From NCBI GenBank assembly GCA_020073565.1, contig JAIQEY010000047.1, positions 1 to 43,658 of the forward strand: 43,658 nucleotides of DNA, given 5' to 3'. This document shows positions 31,488 through 39,948 of the stretch, in pieces. The notes below the pieces were generated by a model. The model was not told the DNA's origin. It did no database searches and worked only from the letters and a program-made list of their open reading frames with translations. A program made the position numbers and the translations under genes. Position 1 is the stretch's first letter; each line of letters opens with the position of its first letter. The stretch is from Terriglobia bacterium. GTDB lineage: Bacteria > Acidobacteriota > Terriglobia > Terriglobales > Acidobacteriaceae.

Positions 31488-31541
31488 CCTTCGTGTCCTT
31501 GGTGGTTACAGCTTTTTTCTTAACCAACACGGACACGAAGG
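31488..31541. repeat. Inverted repeat between hypC and hypD
   Basis: Twenty-one-base arms (31488-31508, 31521-31541) match at 19 positions when complemented. GGACACGAAG is repeated directly at 31531 and 31541. The loop contains TTTTTT. It looks like an intergenic dispersed repeat and separates hypC from site 8 and hypD. Confidence 0.65.
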
Positions 31542-31575
31542 GACACGAAGGAGTGAGTCTGAAAGGCCAGAGAAA

Positions 31576-31824
31576 CTACTCGGGCGGAAGTTCGCCTTCG
31601 AGCGCGCCCATCTCGGCGAGCAACTGGTACGTCCGCTGGGCTTCGTCCTCATCGACCTTGCTGATCGCAAAGCCGACGTGCACCATTACGTAGTCGCCCG
31701 GATTCGCCTCGGGAACGAAATCCAGCCGCACTTGGCGGACGATGCCTCCGAACTGCACCCGCCCGGAGCGCGCCAGACCCAAGTCTTCACTGCTCAGAAT
31801 TTTTCCCGGAATCGCCAGGCACAC
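31576..31824 (-). CDS. hypC: Hydrogenase assembly chaperone HypC
   Basis: An 82-residue chaperone. The mature N-terminus (M)CLAIPGKIL carries the essential Cys2 that binds the iron precursor and the HoxH intermediate. The body GGIVRQVRLDFVPEANPGDYVMVHVGFAISKVDEDEA is typical. GTG at 31824 puts the cysteine at position 2; the frame open to 31896 would hide it and run into site 9. GGGAG lies about eight bases upstream. No hypF is present anywhere in the window. Confidence 0.95.
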   Translation of the reverse strand: MCLAIPGKILSSEDLGLARSGRVQFGGIVRQVRLDFVPEANPGDYVMVHVGFAISKVDEDEAQRTYQLLAEMGALEGELPPE

Positions 31825-31881
31825 GGTGTTGGCTCCCAAGTAAGGCTCGACCTGAGGGTGCGCCTTCGGCGAACTCGGGGC

Positions 31882-31897
31882 AGTGACTGGAATCACA
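31882..31897. promoter_or_regulatory. Crp/Fnr-type palindrome, site 9
   Basis: AGTGACTGGAATCACA, centred 65 bases upstream of the hypC start. Confidence 0.65.
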
Positions 31898-31913
31898 GTG
31901 CGGTGTGAGAAGC

Positions 31914-31930
31914 GCCGCCATCCCGGCGGC
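31914..31930 (-). terminator. Short GC hairpin after the lactonase-like gene
   Basis: GCCGCC and GGCGGC pair around five bases, 70 bases downstream of the stop at 32000. There is no T-run; a weak candidate for the end of that transcript. Confidence 0.35.
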
Positions 31931-31999
31931 TGTCGTGGGCGCCCCGGCTGGCTGCGAGGGCAAGATGGCGTCCTAAGGCCGGCGCTGCTAGAGGGCCGC

Positions 32000-33139
32000 C
32001 TAGTGGGAAATCACCATCTTGCCGGGGGCCGACCCGATTGAAAACGGCGAGCCCGTCACAGTGGTGGGAGCCGCGTTGCCGGAACTGTATTGGAAGGCCG
32101 CGATGTTGTTGGCACCAGACTGGCTGTTCCCGACGTAGAAGAAGCCTCCGTCCGGCTCCATAACCAGGAACAGGCCTCCCGCGCTCAGCAGGTTGAAAGG
32201 CGAGTTCGACGCCGGGGTCAGCGTCCCGGTGGCCGAATCCCAAGTGAACGCCCAGATGCTGAAACTGGATCCCTGAGTCGCCACGTAGAGGAACTTGTTC
32301 ACCGTGTCCATGGACATCGCGCTCGGCCCTGTACCGGCAGCGGACGAGAACGGCGATCCCGGAACGGCCGTCAGTGCGCCTGAAGTCGAATTGATCGCAA
32401 ACCCGGAGATGGTGTTCGCAATCGTATTCGCGGTGTAAAGGAACTGCTCGCCCGACTCCACCGCCAGCGCGCCTACGCCCGCCCCCGACGCATACGGCGA
32501 TCCCGTGACCTGACTGAGAACCCCGCCCGCAAACGTGTAGGCCGTGATAAATCCGATGCTGGGATTGGTGACGTACACGAACTTGCCTGACGGAGTGATG
32601 AGAATCTCGGTCGGCCCGTTGTTGGATGGGAAAGGCGATCCCGCAACCTCGGTGAGCGCTCCACTCCCGGCATCCACGGAAAACACCGAAATGCTGTTAG
32701 AAACGGTATTGGTCACCAGCAGATACTGTCCCGATGGGTCCAGGACCATCCCGCGCGGGCCAACCCCGGCAGGTGTCAGAGTGCTGAGCGTCAGCGTTCC
32801 ATTACTAGCAACGTTGAAAACCGAAATCGTATTCGCGGCGGAATTGGCCGCAAAAAGAAACTTCTTCGACGGATGCAGGGCCAGCCCGGTAGGAGTGGTG
32901 CCCGCCACCGGCGGCGTTTGAGCTCCGAGCGTAATCGCGCCGGTGGAATTGTTGAGATGCAAAAGTTGCACAGAACCAGCCGGCAGAGTGATGTAGGCGT
33001 TATGGGTAGCCGACTTGGAAGACGATGAACTCCCGCAAGAAATGGCAAGTCCGGCGAAGACTAGTACAAACGCGGCAATTGTCCAACGAAGGCACGGTTC
33101 ATTCCTCAGCGCGACCCGCGCTGACCCTGGAAAGCTCAT
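32000..33139 (-). CDS. Lactonase-type seven-bladed propeller lipoprotein
   Basis: A 379-residue exported protein. The N-terminal helix ends in LAISC, a lipoprotein box, followed by a serine-rich linker (GSSSSSKS). The rest is a repeated propeller with units such as PTGLALHPSKKFLFAANSAANTISVFNVASNGTL and ITPSGKFVYVTNPSIGFITAY, the pattern of the lactonase/6-phosphogluconolactonase-like family and of YVTN repeats. Such proteins are abundant in Acidobacteriota and mostly uncharacterised; the substrate, if any, is unknown. It is transcribed toward hypC but with its own leader. Confidence 0.75.
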   Translation of the reverse strand: MSFPGSARVALRNEPCLRWTIAAFVLVFAGLAISCGSSSSSKSATHNAYITLPAGSVQLLHLNNSTGAITLGAQTPPVAGTTPTGLALHPSKKFLFAANSAANTISVFNVASNGTLTLSTLTPAGVGPRGMVLDPSGQYLLVTNTVSNSISVFSVDAGSGALTEVAGSPFPSNNGPTEILITPSGKFVYVTNPSIGFITAYTFAGGVLSQVTGSPYASGAGVGALAVESGEQFLYTANTIANTISGFAINSTSGALTAVPGSPFSSAAGTGPSAMSMDTVNKFLYVATQGSSFSIWAFTWDSATGTLTPASNSPFNLLSAGGLFLVMEPDGGFFYVGNSQSGANNIAAFQYSSGNAAPTTVTGSPFSIGSAPGKMVISH

Positions 33140-33333
33140 TTCAGAATCTGCTCCTCGAGACCCACTCTCAGTTCGAAAAATTTGTTCCTACCATCGTGCA
33201 CGAGAAGGCCGGACCTGTGCAACTGCCGATCCCTGATTTGGATGCATGCAGCCAGGATCTCGAGCAGGAAAAACCGTAGCGGGCCGGACTTGCCAAGACA
33301 GTTTTCGAGTATCCTAAAAATCGAAGAGCATCC

Positions 33334-34068
33334 GTGATCGACATTCACTGCCATCTTCTCCCGGAAGTTGACGACGGGCCAAAATCCTGGGAAGTGGCCG
33401 TCGAAATGTGCCGCATGGCGGCCAACGATGGCATCACGCACACGGTCGCTACCCCACACGCCAATGATCGCTATGCCTATGATCGCGTCTATCTGACTGA
33501 CCTTCTGGCGCAATTGCAGGAAAAGGTCGGTCCTTCCCTGCGCCTGAGCCTGGGCTGCGATTTTCATCTTTCCTACGAGAACCTGGAGCGGGTGCTCGAT
33601 CAGCCGCACACCTACACCATCGGCGAAACCAACTACTTGCTGGTCGAACTCAGTAACTACAGCGTGCCCATCCAACTCACCGACTGTTTTGTCCGTCTCG
33701 GGGACCGCGGGCTGACTCCGATTTTGACTCATCCGGAGCGCAATCCGATCCTGCAACAGAGTCCCCAGCGCATCCTCGAGTGGGCCGAACAGGGTTGCTT
33801 GATGCAGGTCACCGGTTCAGCACTAACTGGGTCGTGGGGGGAGCGGCCAGAGATCATCGCTCGCTGGCTGCTCGACCGTTCGGCCGTACACATCCTCGCC
33901 TCTGACGCCCATGACACGAAGCGTCGCGTTCCGATTCTTTCCAAAGCCCGCAAGCTAGCTGAACAGATCGTGGGCGCCGAGTACGCCCAAGCGTTAGTCG
34001 AGGGCAACCCGGGTGCGATCGTCAGCGGACAACCCATCCCCTACAGCCCAAACCCGATCATGGACTAG
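33334..34068 (+). CDS. PHP-domain tyrosine phosphatase (CpsB/YwqE-like)
   Basis: A 244-residue metal-dependent phosphoesterase. PHP motifs in order: IDIHCHLLPEVDDGP, TVATPHAND, LGCDFHLSYEN, PILTHPERN and ILASDAHD, supplying the metal ligands. CpsB/YwqE enzymes dephosphorylate bacterial tyrosine kinases that control exopolysaccharide synthesis; no kinase or capsule gene is near. The start is GTG at 33334. The leader 33140-33333 shows no gene I can support. Confidence 0.8.
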   Translation: MIDIHCHLLPEVDDGPKSWEVAVEMCRMAANDGITHTVATPHANDRYAYDRVYLTDLLAQLQEKVGPSLRLSLGCDFHLSYENLERVLDQPHTYTIGETNYLLVELSNYSVPIQLTDCFVRLGDRGLTPILTHPERNPILQQSPQRILEWAEQGCLMQVTGSALTGSWGERPEIIARWLLDRSAVHILASDAHDTKRRVPILSKARKLAEQIVGAEYAQALVEGNPGAIVSGQPIPYSPNPIMD

Positions 34069-34141
34069 AACATGCGGAGGGGCGCGTGCTTTCGCGCGTC
34101 CGGCCGGACGCTGCCGATAGAGATTTCAAGTCGTCAGGAAT

Positions 34142-34714
34142 TTACCGCTGAGGCTTGTCCTGGTCAGGAGGGTTGCTCGATCCGTTGACTGAATCGCTCG
34201 TCTTCGCCTTCGTCTCCCCGTTGGCATCACTCCCCAGCGGTTCGGCGGTCATTGCGCTTTCCGGGTTCAGCAGTCCGTCCTTGCTGGGGCCCAGGCCCAG
34301 CTTGATCAAGGCCCGGGAATCGGGAACCGTTTTCGTTTGCCAACCCTGCGCCGCCTGATACTTCTTCAGCGCGTCCTGGGTGGCGGCGTCCCATTTCCCC
34401 GAGGGTTCGCCTGTCATGTAGTGATCGCGAATCAACGCTTCCTGGATCTCGCGCGCACGCGGAGAATCAATCGCCTGCTGGCCGCGTTTTCTCTTGCCCC
34501 TTGACTTGCCACGCGATGGCTTGCCGCTGGAGGAGCGCTTCACCGTCGAAGGCTTGGGTTTGGAGCGCTTCACACTTGCCGAATGAGCGGGCGTAGAACT
34601 GGCCGGAGTCTGCGTGGAAGTGTCCGGTGAAGCGGCACTGGCGGGCACGGCCAAGCAGAGCACACCGCACAGGGCCGCGCATGTCCAGCTTCGAATTGAT
34701 AACCCGGATTGCAT
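34142..34714 (-). CDS. Secreted protein with peptidoglycan-binding-like domain
   Basis: A 190-residue exported protein: signal peptide (CAALCGVLCLAVPASA), a Ser/Thr/Lys/Arg-rich low-complexity linker of about 60 residues, and a PG_binding_1-like helical unit (REIQEALIRDHYMTGEPSGKWDAATQDALKKYQAAQG). The tail is polar. Probably attaches to the cell wall. ATG at 34714 is chosen because the signal peptide starts there and the HtrA terminator lies just upstream. Confidence 0.75.
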   Translation of the reverse strand: MQSGLSIRSWTCAALCGVLCLAVPASAASPDTSTQTPASSTPAHSASVKRSKPKPSTVKRSSSGKPSRGKSRGKRKRGQQAIDSPRAREIQEALIRDHYMTGEPSGKWDAATQDALKKYQAAQGWQTKTVPDSRALIKLGLGPSKDGLLNPESAMTAEPLGSDANGETKAKTSDSVNGSSNPPDQDKPQR

Positions 34715-34730
34715 GGTTTCGATCGCGCAC

Positions 34731-34797
34731 AAAAAGCCGGCGAGATCAGCCTGCAACTATCTTCCCCGAAGCCGGGGCGCAGTGCCAGTCTCGCCGG
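34731..34797 (-). terminator. Branched Rho-independent terminator of the HtrA gene
   Basis: On the minus strand CCGGCGAGA (complement of 34789-34797) pairs with TCTCGCCGG (complement of 34737-34745). An inner CCCCG/CGGGG stem sits between them, and TTTTT follows at 34735-34731. It begins 13 bases after the HtrA stop. Confidence 0.75.
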
Positions 34798-34809
34798 TCG
34801 TTATACCAG

Positions 34810-36396
34810 TTACGGAAGTGTACCGGCCAGGAAAATCGCCCCGTCCTGGGGCCGTGAGCCCCGCGGACGCACCAGGAACACCACATCCTGCCCGCTCTTC
34901 AGCGATGCCTCAATCTTGGTGAAGTCCTCGGGTTTGTTCACTGCCTGCTTGTTGACCTCCAGGATCACGTCGCCGCGATTCAGTCCCACGTCCTCGGCAA
35001 ACGATCCCTGCTTCACATCCTGCACCACCACGCCCTTCCCGGCAGGAATGTTCAAACGATCCGCCAGTTCCGGCGTAATCGCGCGAACCGTCAACCCGGA
35101 CTTACTGGGCTTGGGTTCTTCCTCGTTCTGGCTTTCTTCGTCTTCACCCAGGCGGGAAGCAAACAGTTTCGACCGATCGGCAATGGTGACCGAGGTCTCC
35201 TCTTTCTTTCCATTCCGAACGTAGGCCACCTTCGCCTTCGACCCCGGCTTGCGCGACGCGATGTCCGCCACCAGATCGTCGCCACCCTTCACATCCCGAC
35301 CGTCCACGGCCGTGATCGTGTCACCCACTTTCAGGCCAGCCGTTTCCGCGGGGCTTCCGGCAACCACGTTTGAAACCGTTACGCCCGATCCATAGACACG
35401 CGCAATCGCCGGATTGGGCTGGGCAGCGAACTCAATGCCGATCGAGCCACGCGCCACGCGGTGATCCGGCCCGATCAACTGGTTGTAGACCTGTGCGACC
35501 GTGTTCGAGGGCATGGCAAATCCCACACCAGCGTAGGAGCTTGTCTCCGTCAGAATGGCGGTGTTGATGCCGATGACTTCTCCGGCCATATTCACCAGCG
35601 GCCCGCCTGAGTTGCCCGGATTGATGGCCGCATCCGTCTGAATGAAGGACTGGAACTGCCGGTTCGGGACGATGTTGCGCCCCTTCGCCGACACGATCCC
35701 GGCCGTCACCGTTTCCTGCAAACCAAAGGGGCTGCCAATCGCCAGCACCCAATCGCCCACCTGCATGCCTTCAGAGTTGCCCAGTTTCGCCGCTGGCAGC
35801 GGATGATCGACCTCGATCTTGATCACGGCCAGATCGGTTTCCTGATCCGTGCCGATCACTTTGGCATCATGTCCGGGAGCCCCCTGCGGCTCATCCTCCA
35901 GCTTCACCCGAATACGATCGGCTTTCTCGACCACATGCCGGTTGGTGACGATGTATCCCTTGGGGTCCACAATCACGCCGGATCCCAGCGAGCGCTGGCG
36001 AATGTTGCCCGCATCCGGGCCGCCCTGGCCACCGAAAAACTTGTCGAAGAAGTCCTGGAACGGACTGTCATCGCCGCCGCCCTGATCGCCCTGATCCGGC
36101 TCGGCGTGCGGATTCCGCCGCTTGTGCGGGTTCTTGATGGTGGACTCGGTATTGATGTTCACCACGCTCGGCTCAAGTCCCTTGGAAATTTGAGAGAAGG
36201 CGTTCGAGAGTTGCTGAGGGGCGGGGACGGTGAGCGGAGTCGCGTCCGATGCCTTCTGCCCTTCCTTGCCCTTCACTCCATAAGAAACGATGGTGCCAAT
36301 TAGAATCCCGACGGCCAGGGTCGCCAGGATCGTGAATGTGTACGCCCAACGGTTCGCTTTGAGGCGCACCCAAAAGGCGCTTGCGCGCGAATCCAT
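34810..36396 (-). CDS. Periplasmic HtrA/DegQ-type serine protease
   Basis: A 528-residue Do-family protease. One N-terminal membrane helix (TFTILATLAVGILIGTIVSYGV) anchors or exports it. The trypsin-like domain shows the triad: His in VTNRHVVEKAD, Asp in ETDLAVIKI, Ser in NPGNSGGPL. Two PDZ domains follow (TVSNVVAGSPAETAGLKVGD and VVVQDVKQGSFAEDVGLNRGD), separated by an acidic linker (EDEESQNEEEPKPSKSG). It handles misfolded envelope proteins. A hairpin (36433-36463) lies in its leader and a terminator follows. Confidence 0.95.
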   Translation of the reverse strand: MDSRASAFWVRLKANRWAYTFTILATLAVGILIGTIVSYGVKGKEGQKASDATPLTVPAPQQLSNAFSQISKGLEPSVVNINTESTIKNPHKRRNPHAEPDQGDQGGGDDSPFQDFFDKFFGGQGGPDAGNIRQRSLGSGVIVDPKGYIVTNRHVVEKADRIRVKLEDEPQGAPGHDAKVIGTDQETDLAVIKIEVDHPLPAAKLGNSEGMQVGDWVLAIGSPFGLQETVTAGIVSAKGRNIVPNRQFQSFIQTDAAINPGNSGGPLVNMAGEVIGINTAILTETSSYAGVGFAMPSNTVAQVYNQLIGPDHRVARGSIGIEFAAQPNPAIARVYGSGVTVSNVVAGSPAETAGLKVGDTITAVDGRDVKGGDDLVADIASRKPGSKAKVAYVRNGKKEETSVTIADRSKLFASRLGEDEESQNEEEPKPSKSGLTVRAITPELADRLNIPAGKGVVVQDVKQGSFAEDVGLNRGDVILEVNKQAVNKPEDFTKIEASLKSGQDVVFLVRPRGSRPQDGAIFLAGTLP

Positions 36397-36432
36397 TTCT
36401 TTCCTCCTGAAAATACGTAGCTTATTATTATA

Positions 36433-36463
36433 CCTTCGCCCAGGCAGGGGAATAGGGCGAAGG
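36433..36463. promoter_or_regulatory. Inverted repeat upstream of the HtrA gene
   Basis: CCTTCGCCC and GGGCGAAGG flank 13 bases, 37-67 bases upstream of the HtrA start and next to an AT-rich block (TTATTATTATA). It could be an operator or leader hairpin, or the tail of the vapC transcript. Confidence 0.35.
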
Positions 36464-36571
36464 CCGCTACTGTCTTAGACGCACAAACCCGCTCGAACGT
36501 TACCGACCTAGAAAATGCAGAAACGGCGTCTTCGCCCGTCCGGCCACGTCAAGGGTAAGGTGTCTTGCGGC

Positions 36572-37000
36572 TTAAAGGGTAGTCACTTGCCACTGAAATC
36601 TGCGGAATTCAGCCAACCGCCCAAAGTCTCGCTCATTTGCAGTGATGACCCTGATCCCAAGCCGACCCGCGCTCATCGAAATGAGTGCGTCGTTCGTCAA
36701 CCGCCCCTGCCCGATTTTTTCGTAATGATACTTGGCGGCGAGTCGAGAAAGCACTCTGCCAGTTTGGGCCCAGTCACCGAGATTTGGCACGACCAAGCGC
36801 TTTGCCCGCTCGAAATCGCGCTCCAGTCTCTCGACCACATGACGATCACGCTCGCTCGCGCCGGCATAGAGCTCTTCGAGCACCACCGCGCTCAGCCAAA
36901 GAGGTGCATCCGCGGATAGCCGTCGAAGGGCAAGGACGGCTTCGTTACCGCGCCGCAATGCAGAAATGTAAATGGAAGAGTCAAGAAGTGCAGGCTGCAT
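36572..37000 (-). CDS. PIN-domain toxin, VapC-like
   Basis: A 142-residue PIN-domain ribonuclease. The acidic metal-binding residues are visible: Asp in LLDSSIYI, Glu in VVLEELYAG, Asp in LTNDALIS and Asp in ANERDFGRL. VapC toxins cut specific RNAs, often tRNA or rRNA, when freed from the antitoxin. The start ATG abuts the antitoxin stop directly. An intact pair, probably active. Confidence 0.85.
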   Translation of the reverse strand: MQPALLDSSIYISALRRGNEAVLALRRLSADAPLWLSAVVLEELYAGASERDRHVVERLERDFERAKRLVVPNLGDWAQTGRVLSRLAAKYHYEKIGQGRLTNDALISMSAGRLGIRVITANERDFGRLAEFRRFQWQVTTL

Positions 37001-37228
37001 CTAGCCATCCAACTTGCCGTATACATCCTTGATCTCAATACCGCTTTGGACAAAGCGCTCCGTCGCTTCCAGAACCAACCGGTTCTTCTGGTATTCGGAA
37101 ATCGCGAGGTCCAGTGCGCGCTCGATGGTTTCCGTCTCCGTTTTTGCCAGCAGGGCCTTCTGGGCGCGCTTGATCTTCACCGCGTCGAGCTGAAAGTGCT
37201 TGTGGGAGCGATTCTTCGCAGTCGCCAT
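37001..37228 (-). CDS. Antitoxin of the VapBC-like pair
   Basis: A 75-residue protein: FQLDAVKIKRAQKALLAKTETETIERALDLAISEYQKNR is the ribbon-helix-helix-like pattern common to VapB-type antitoxins, and the C-terminal VQSGIEIKDVYGKLDG should wrap the toxin. It is immediately followed by the toxin gene. Two copies of TATGTACAT upstream are likely autoregulatory sites. Confidence 0.8.
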   Translation of the reverse strand: MATAKNRSHKHFQLDAVKIKRAQKALLAKTETETIERALDLAISEYQKNRLVLEATERFVQSGIEIKDVYGKLDG

Positions 37229-37261
37229 TGGAATCCTTTTTGTCTCGACAGTATATCACAA

Positions 37262-37291
37262 TATGTACATAATTATTATTTCTATGTACAT
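37262..37291. promoter_or_regulatory. Candidate toxin-antitoxin operator
   Basis: TATGTACAT occurs at 37262-37270 and again at 37283-37291, 21 bases apart (two helical turns) in an AT-rich block. Each copy contains the palindrome ATGTACAT. It starts 34 bases upstream of the antitoxin start. Confidence 0.55.
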
Positions 37292-37302
37292 CAACGGGCG
37301 GG

Positions 37303-37632
37303 CTACAGCCTCACGGTAATCAGCGCCAGAAACAGCCCCGTATAGCTGGCGATGACCAGCAACACCAGCAGCGCTCCGACGCTCAGCACGTTGAAGATTC
37401 CCCAAGGTTTCTGCACCGCTCCGATGGCCAGCTTCCACAACCCGAAACTGCCCAGCAAGGCACCAGCCGGCAGCACCAGCAGCGCGATCATCCGCGCATG
37501 CGCCACGCGGGGAACAATGATCAGGAATACGATGGCAGGAAGCACGCACAGCGCGGGAACAACCGCCAGCGGAGCGCCGATCAGGAATGCGCGTTCCCGC
37601 TCTTTCGCGTCAAGGTTGCCAATCGAGCGCAT
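37303..37632 (-). CDS. Small membrane protein, hypothetical
   Basis: A 109-residue protein with three hydrophobic segments (AFLIGAPLAVVPALCVLPAIVFLIIVP; ARMIALLVLPAGALLGSFGLWKL; GIFNVLSVGALLVLLVIASYTGLFLAL). No family was recognised. ATG at 37632 overlaps the end of the winged-helix gene by 23 bases, so it is probably translated as its partner. Confidence 0.6.
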   Translation of the reverse strand: MRSIGNLDAKERERAFLIGAPLAVVPALCVLPAIVFLIIVPRVAHARMIALLVLPAGALLGSFGLWKLAIGAVQKPWGIFNVLSVGALLVLLVIASYTGLFLALITVRL

Positions 37633-39718
37633 AAATCTCAGGGCTGCTGATGTTGCGCGTGACCAGCAGAGAATCACCCGGGCCCAAACCACTCCATTCT
37701 CCGTTCGGTCCCCAGAGCCGGTGAATGACTTTCAGGCTGGCCATCCGCTCCAGGCGGTGATCGGAAATCCGCACCCGAAGGAATGCCGGATCTTCCGTGA
37801 GAATGGAATCAAAATACAGATACTGTCCATCATGCGACCAACTGGGAAATCCGATGCCCATCCGCACCAACTCGGTCCACTGCTGGCTGGTGCGATCGAA
37901 CAGCATCAGCGCTTGTGAATCCGTCGTGATGGCGGCGATGTAGCGCCCTTCGGGCGACCAGCGCGGCGAGAACAGGTTTTCTCCTCCCGGAACGGGTGAC
38001 ACTTTCTGCGTTTCCAGATCCAGAATGCTGATCTTGTTGCTGGTCGCGCCCAAGTCTCCGACCGCCAGCACGATTGATTTGCCGTCCGGTGACCATCCTG
38101 GGTCGAAACCGGCCGTCGCTCCGGAAATCAGTTCCCGCAACCCCCGCCCATTCGCTCCCACCAGGTAGGCTCGCCAATCCGTATTCAGGGTTCTCGCCAT
38201 GAACACGATCTGGCGTCCGTCGGGCGACCAGCGCGGCAAGGCCGCTTCCATGGCGTTCGGGTCACTGAGCTGAATCCGGTCGCTGCCATCGATCTTGCTC
38301 GACCAGAGTGTCTGCTCGGGAACCGAAACGTAGGCCAATCGCTTCCCGTCCGCAGAAAACGACAAATCCGCAGCGGACACACCGCCGAGATACGGGATGA
38401 ACGACCGCCCGTCGTACTGCAGCACCTCGGATCGCGGTAGCCCGCCCATGGCAAAGATCCTCTTCCCGTCCTTGGATGGAACCGGCAACCAGAAATCCAG
38501 CGGACCGTTGGTCAACTGCACCGGCTTGGGTTTTGGTTGCATCAACGATCGCCGTTCCGGGAGTGCCCACAGGCTATCTCTGCCTTCGCTAAAGCTGGTA
38601 AAGAGAAAATATTTTCCATCCGGCGTCCATCTCCCGCAGCATTGGTGCGGAGAATCGCTCCAGTTCGGAAGCAGAGGGTGGGCCTGGCCCCCGTCGCGGT
38701 TAAGTTCCCAGAACTCGCTGAAGCCGGTCTTCATGTCTCCGACGGTGACGCGGATTTTCCGTCCATCCGGCGAAGCCCGAACTTCACCGATCCGCGCGCC
38801 CAAAGTGGCGAACTTCCTGGCATCGGAGCCGTCCGGGTTTGCCTCGTAAAGGTCCGACCCGTTGGCGAAAAGCAAACGACGTCCATCCGGCGTCCAAACC
38901 GGGGAGTGAACATCCCTCATGCTTAGCGGACGCGGGGAACCAGCCGGCAAGGGAAGAAGCCAGACCGGACTCTCCTGAAAGGTGGCTTCAAAACTACTGA
39001 TCAGGATCGAGGAGCCATCCGGCGCAATATCGCCGAGAATCGTATTTGGGAACGGAGTCGCAATCAACGCACTGTCGCCCCCGGAAACGGAAACTTCGGC
39101 CAGGGCGATGCGGTCTTTGTCCGCGGCCTGGAAATACAGTCTCCGCCCGTCCGTCTCCAGCGCCCCCACTTGGTGAACCTTGCCGCCGCTGGTGAGCTGG
39201 GTGAAGCCTGTAATACGTGGAGATGACTTCGGCGTGACATCAAACGCGAGTGCGACGAGCAGCACTGCAAGACATCCGGCTCCGATGAACGCCAGCCGCG
39301 TCTTGGACCGAGCCTCAGTTTCACTGTAGCGTCCCGAATCCGCCGGCAGTAATCCCGCTCCATTCCCCGAATCCGTGGTCGGGCTCGAGACCGGCGCGAT
39401 GAACCGGTATCCCCTGCGGTACAGCGTCTCAACAAATCGGGGATTGTCGGATTCATCTCCTAAAGCCTGCCGCAGTTTCTTCACCGCGCTGTTCAGGCTC
39501 AGGTCGAAGTCCACAAAAGTGTCCGCCGGCCAAAGCCTGGCCTGCAGTTCTTCGCGCGTGACGATCTCGCCGGGACGCTCCAGGAGCACCGTGAGCACTT
39601 GAAAGGGCTGCTCGTGCAGTTTGATCTTCACCCCGGACTTGCGCAGTTCGCGGGTCTGCAGATCAACTTCGAAAAGTCCAAACTGCACTGTGTTCGGATT
39701 CACTGCGGGTCGTTCCAT
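37610..39718 (-). CDS. Winged-helix / TM / PD40-propeller protein
   Basis: A 702-residue protein. Residues about 10-108 are an OmpR/CadC-type winged helix (LRKSGVKIKLHEQPFQVLTVL, REELQARLWPADTFVDFDLSLNSAVKKLRQALGD, ETLYRRGYRFIAPV). A single membrane helix follows at about 143-163 (LAFIGAGCLAVLLVALAF). The remainder is a periplasmic TolB/PD40-like propeller with repeats such as RWSPDGRQIVFMAR and GWSPDGKSIVLAVGD. One-component membrane regulators of this build are characteristic of Acidobacteriota; ligand and target are unknown. It is divergent from the secreted protein gene at 39949; the 230-base region between them holds no further gene. Confidence 0.85.
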   Translation of the reverse strand: MERPAVNPNTVQFGLFEVDLQTRELRKSGVKIKLHEQPFQVLTVLLERPGEIVTREELQARLWPADTFVDFDLSLNSAVKKLRQALGDESDNPRFVETLYRRGYRFIAPVSSPTTDSGNGAGLLPADSGRYSETEARSKTRLAFIGAGCLAVLLVALAFDVTPKSSPRITGFTQLTSGGKVHQVGALETDGRRLYFQAADKDRIALAEVSVSGGDSALIATPFPNTILGDIAPDGSSILISSFEATFQESPVWLLPLPAGSPRPLSMRDVHSPVWTPDGRRLLFANGSDLYEANPDGSDARKFATLGARIGEVRASPDGRKIRVTVGDMKTGFSEFWELNRDGGQAHPLLPNWSDSPHQCCGRWTPDGKYFLFTSFSEGRDSLWALPERRSLMQPKPKPVQLTNGPLDFWLPVPSKDGKRIFAMGGLPRSEVLQYDGRSFIPYLGGVSAADLSFSADGKRLAYVSVPEQTLWSSKIDGSDRIQLSDPNAMEAALPRWSPDGRQIVFMARTLNTDWRAYLVGANGRGLRELISGATAGFDPGWSPDGKSIVLAVGDLGATSNKISILDLETQKVSPVPGGENLFSPRWSPEGRYIAAITTDSQALMLFDRTSQQWTELVRMGIGFPSWSHDGQYLYFDSILTEDPAFLRVRISDHRLERMASLKVIHRLWGPNGEWSGLGPGDSLLVTRNISSPEIYALDWQP

Positions 39719-39948
39719 CAGCCACCCAACTTCGTTGCTCGTGAGTGTACACCGAAAACGGCCGCGTGCCCCTGTGAGTCAAGAATCACTTTCGCTTTTG
39801 AGGCCTTTGTTCTCAGTTTCTTAGCTGATCACTTTCATATCCCAGCCGAGTCACTCCCGGTCCATTGTTCTGCCAGCTCGCAATCGCCAAATTGAGCGCC
39901 AGTTCCAGTTGCGCAGCTGCCAGCTAGAACGCTCAGGAGAAAACAACC

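Noticed and set aside
33025..33279. 84-codon plus-strand frame before the PHP gene
   Set aside because: Its first part overlaps the start of the lactonase-like gene, and no start signal or conserved motif supports it.
39774..39789. Palindrome GTGA-N8-TCAC in the divergent region near 39.8 kb
   Set aside because: The spacer is eight bases, not six, so it does not match the regulator sites.
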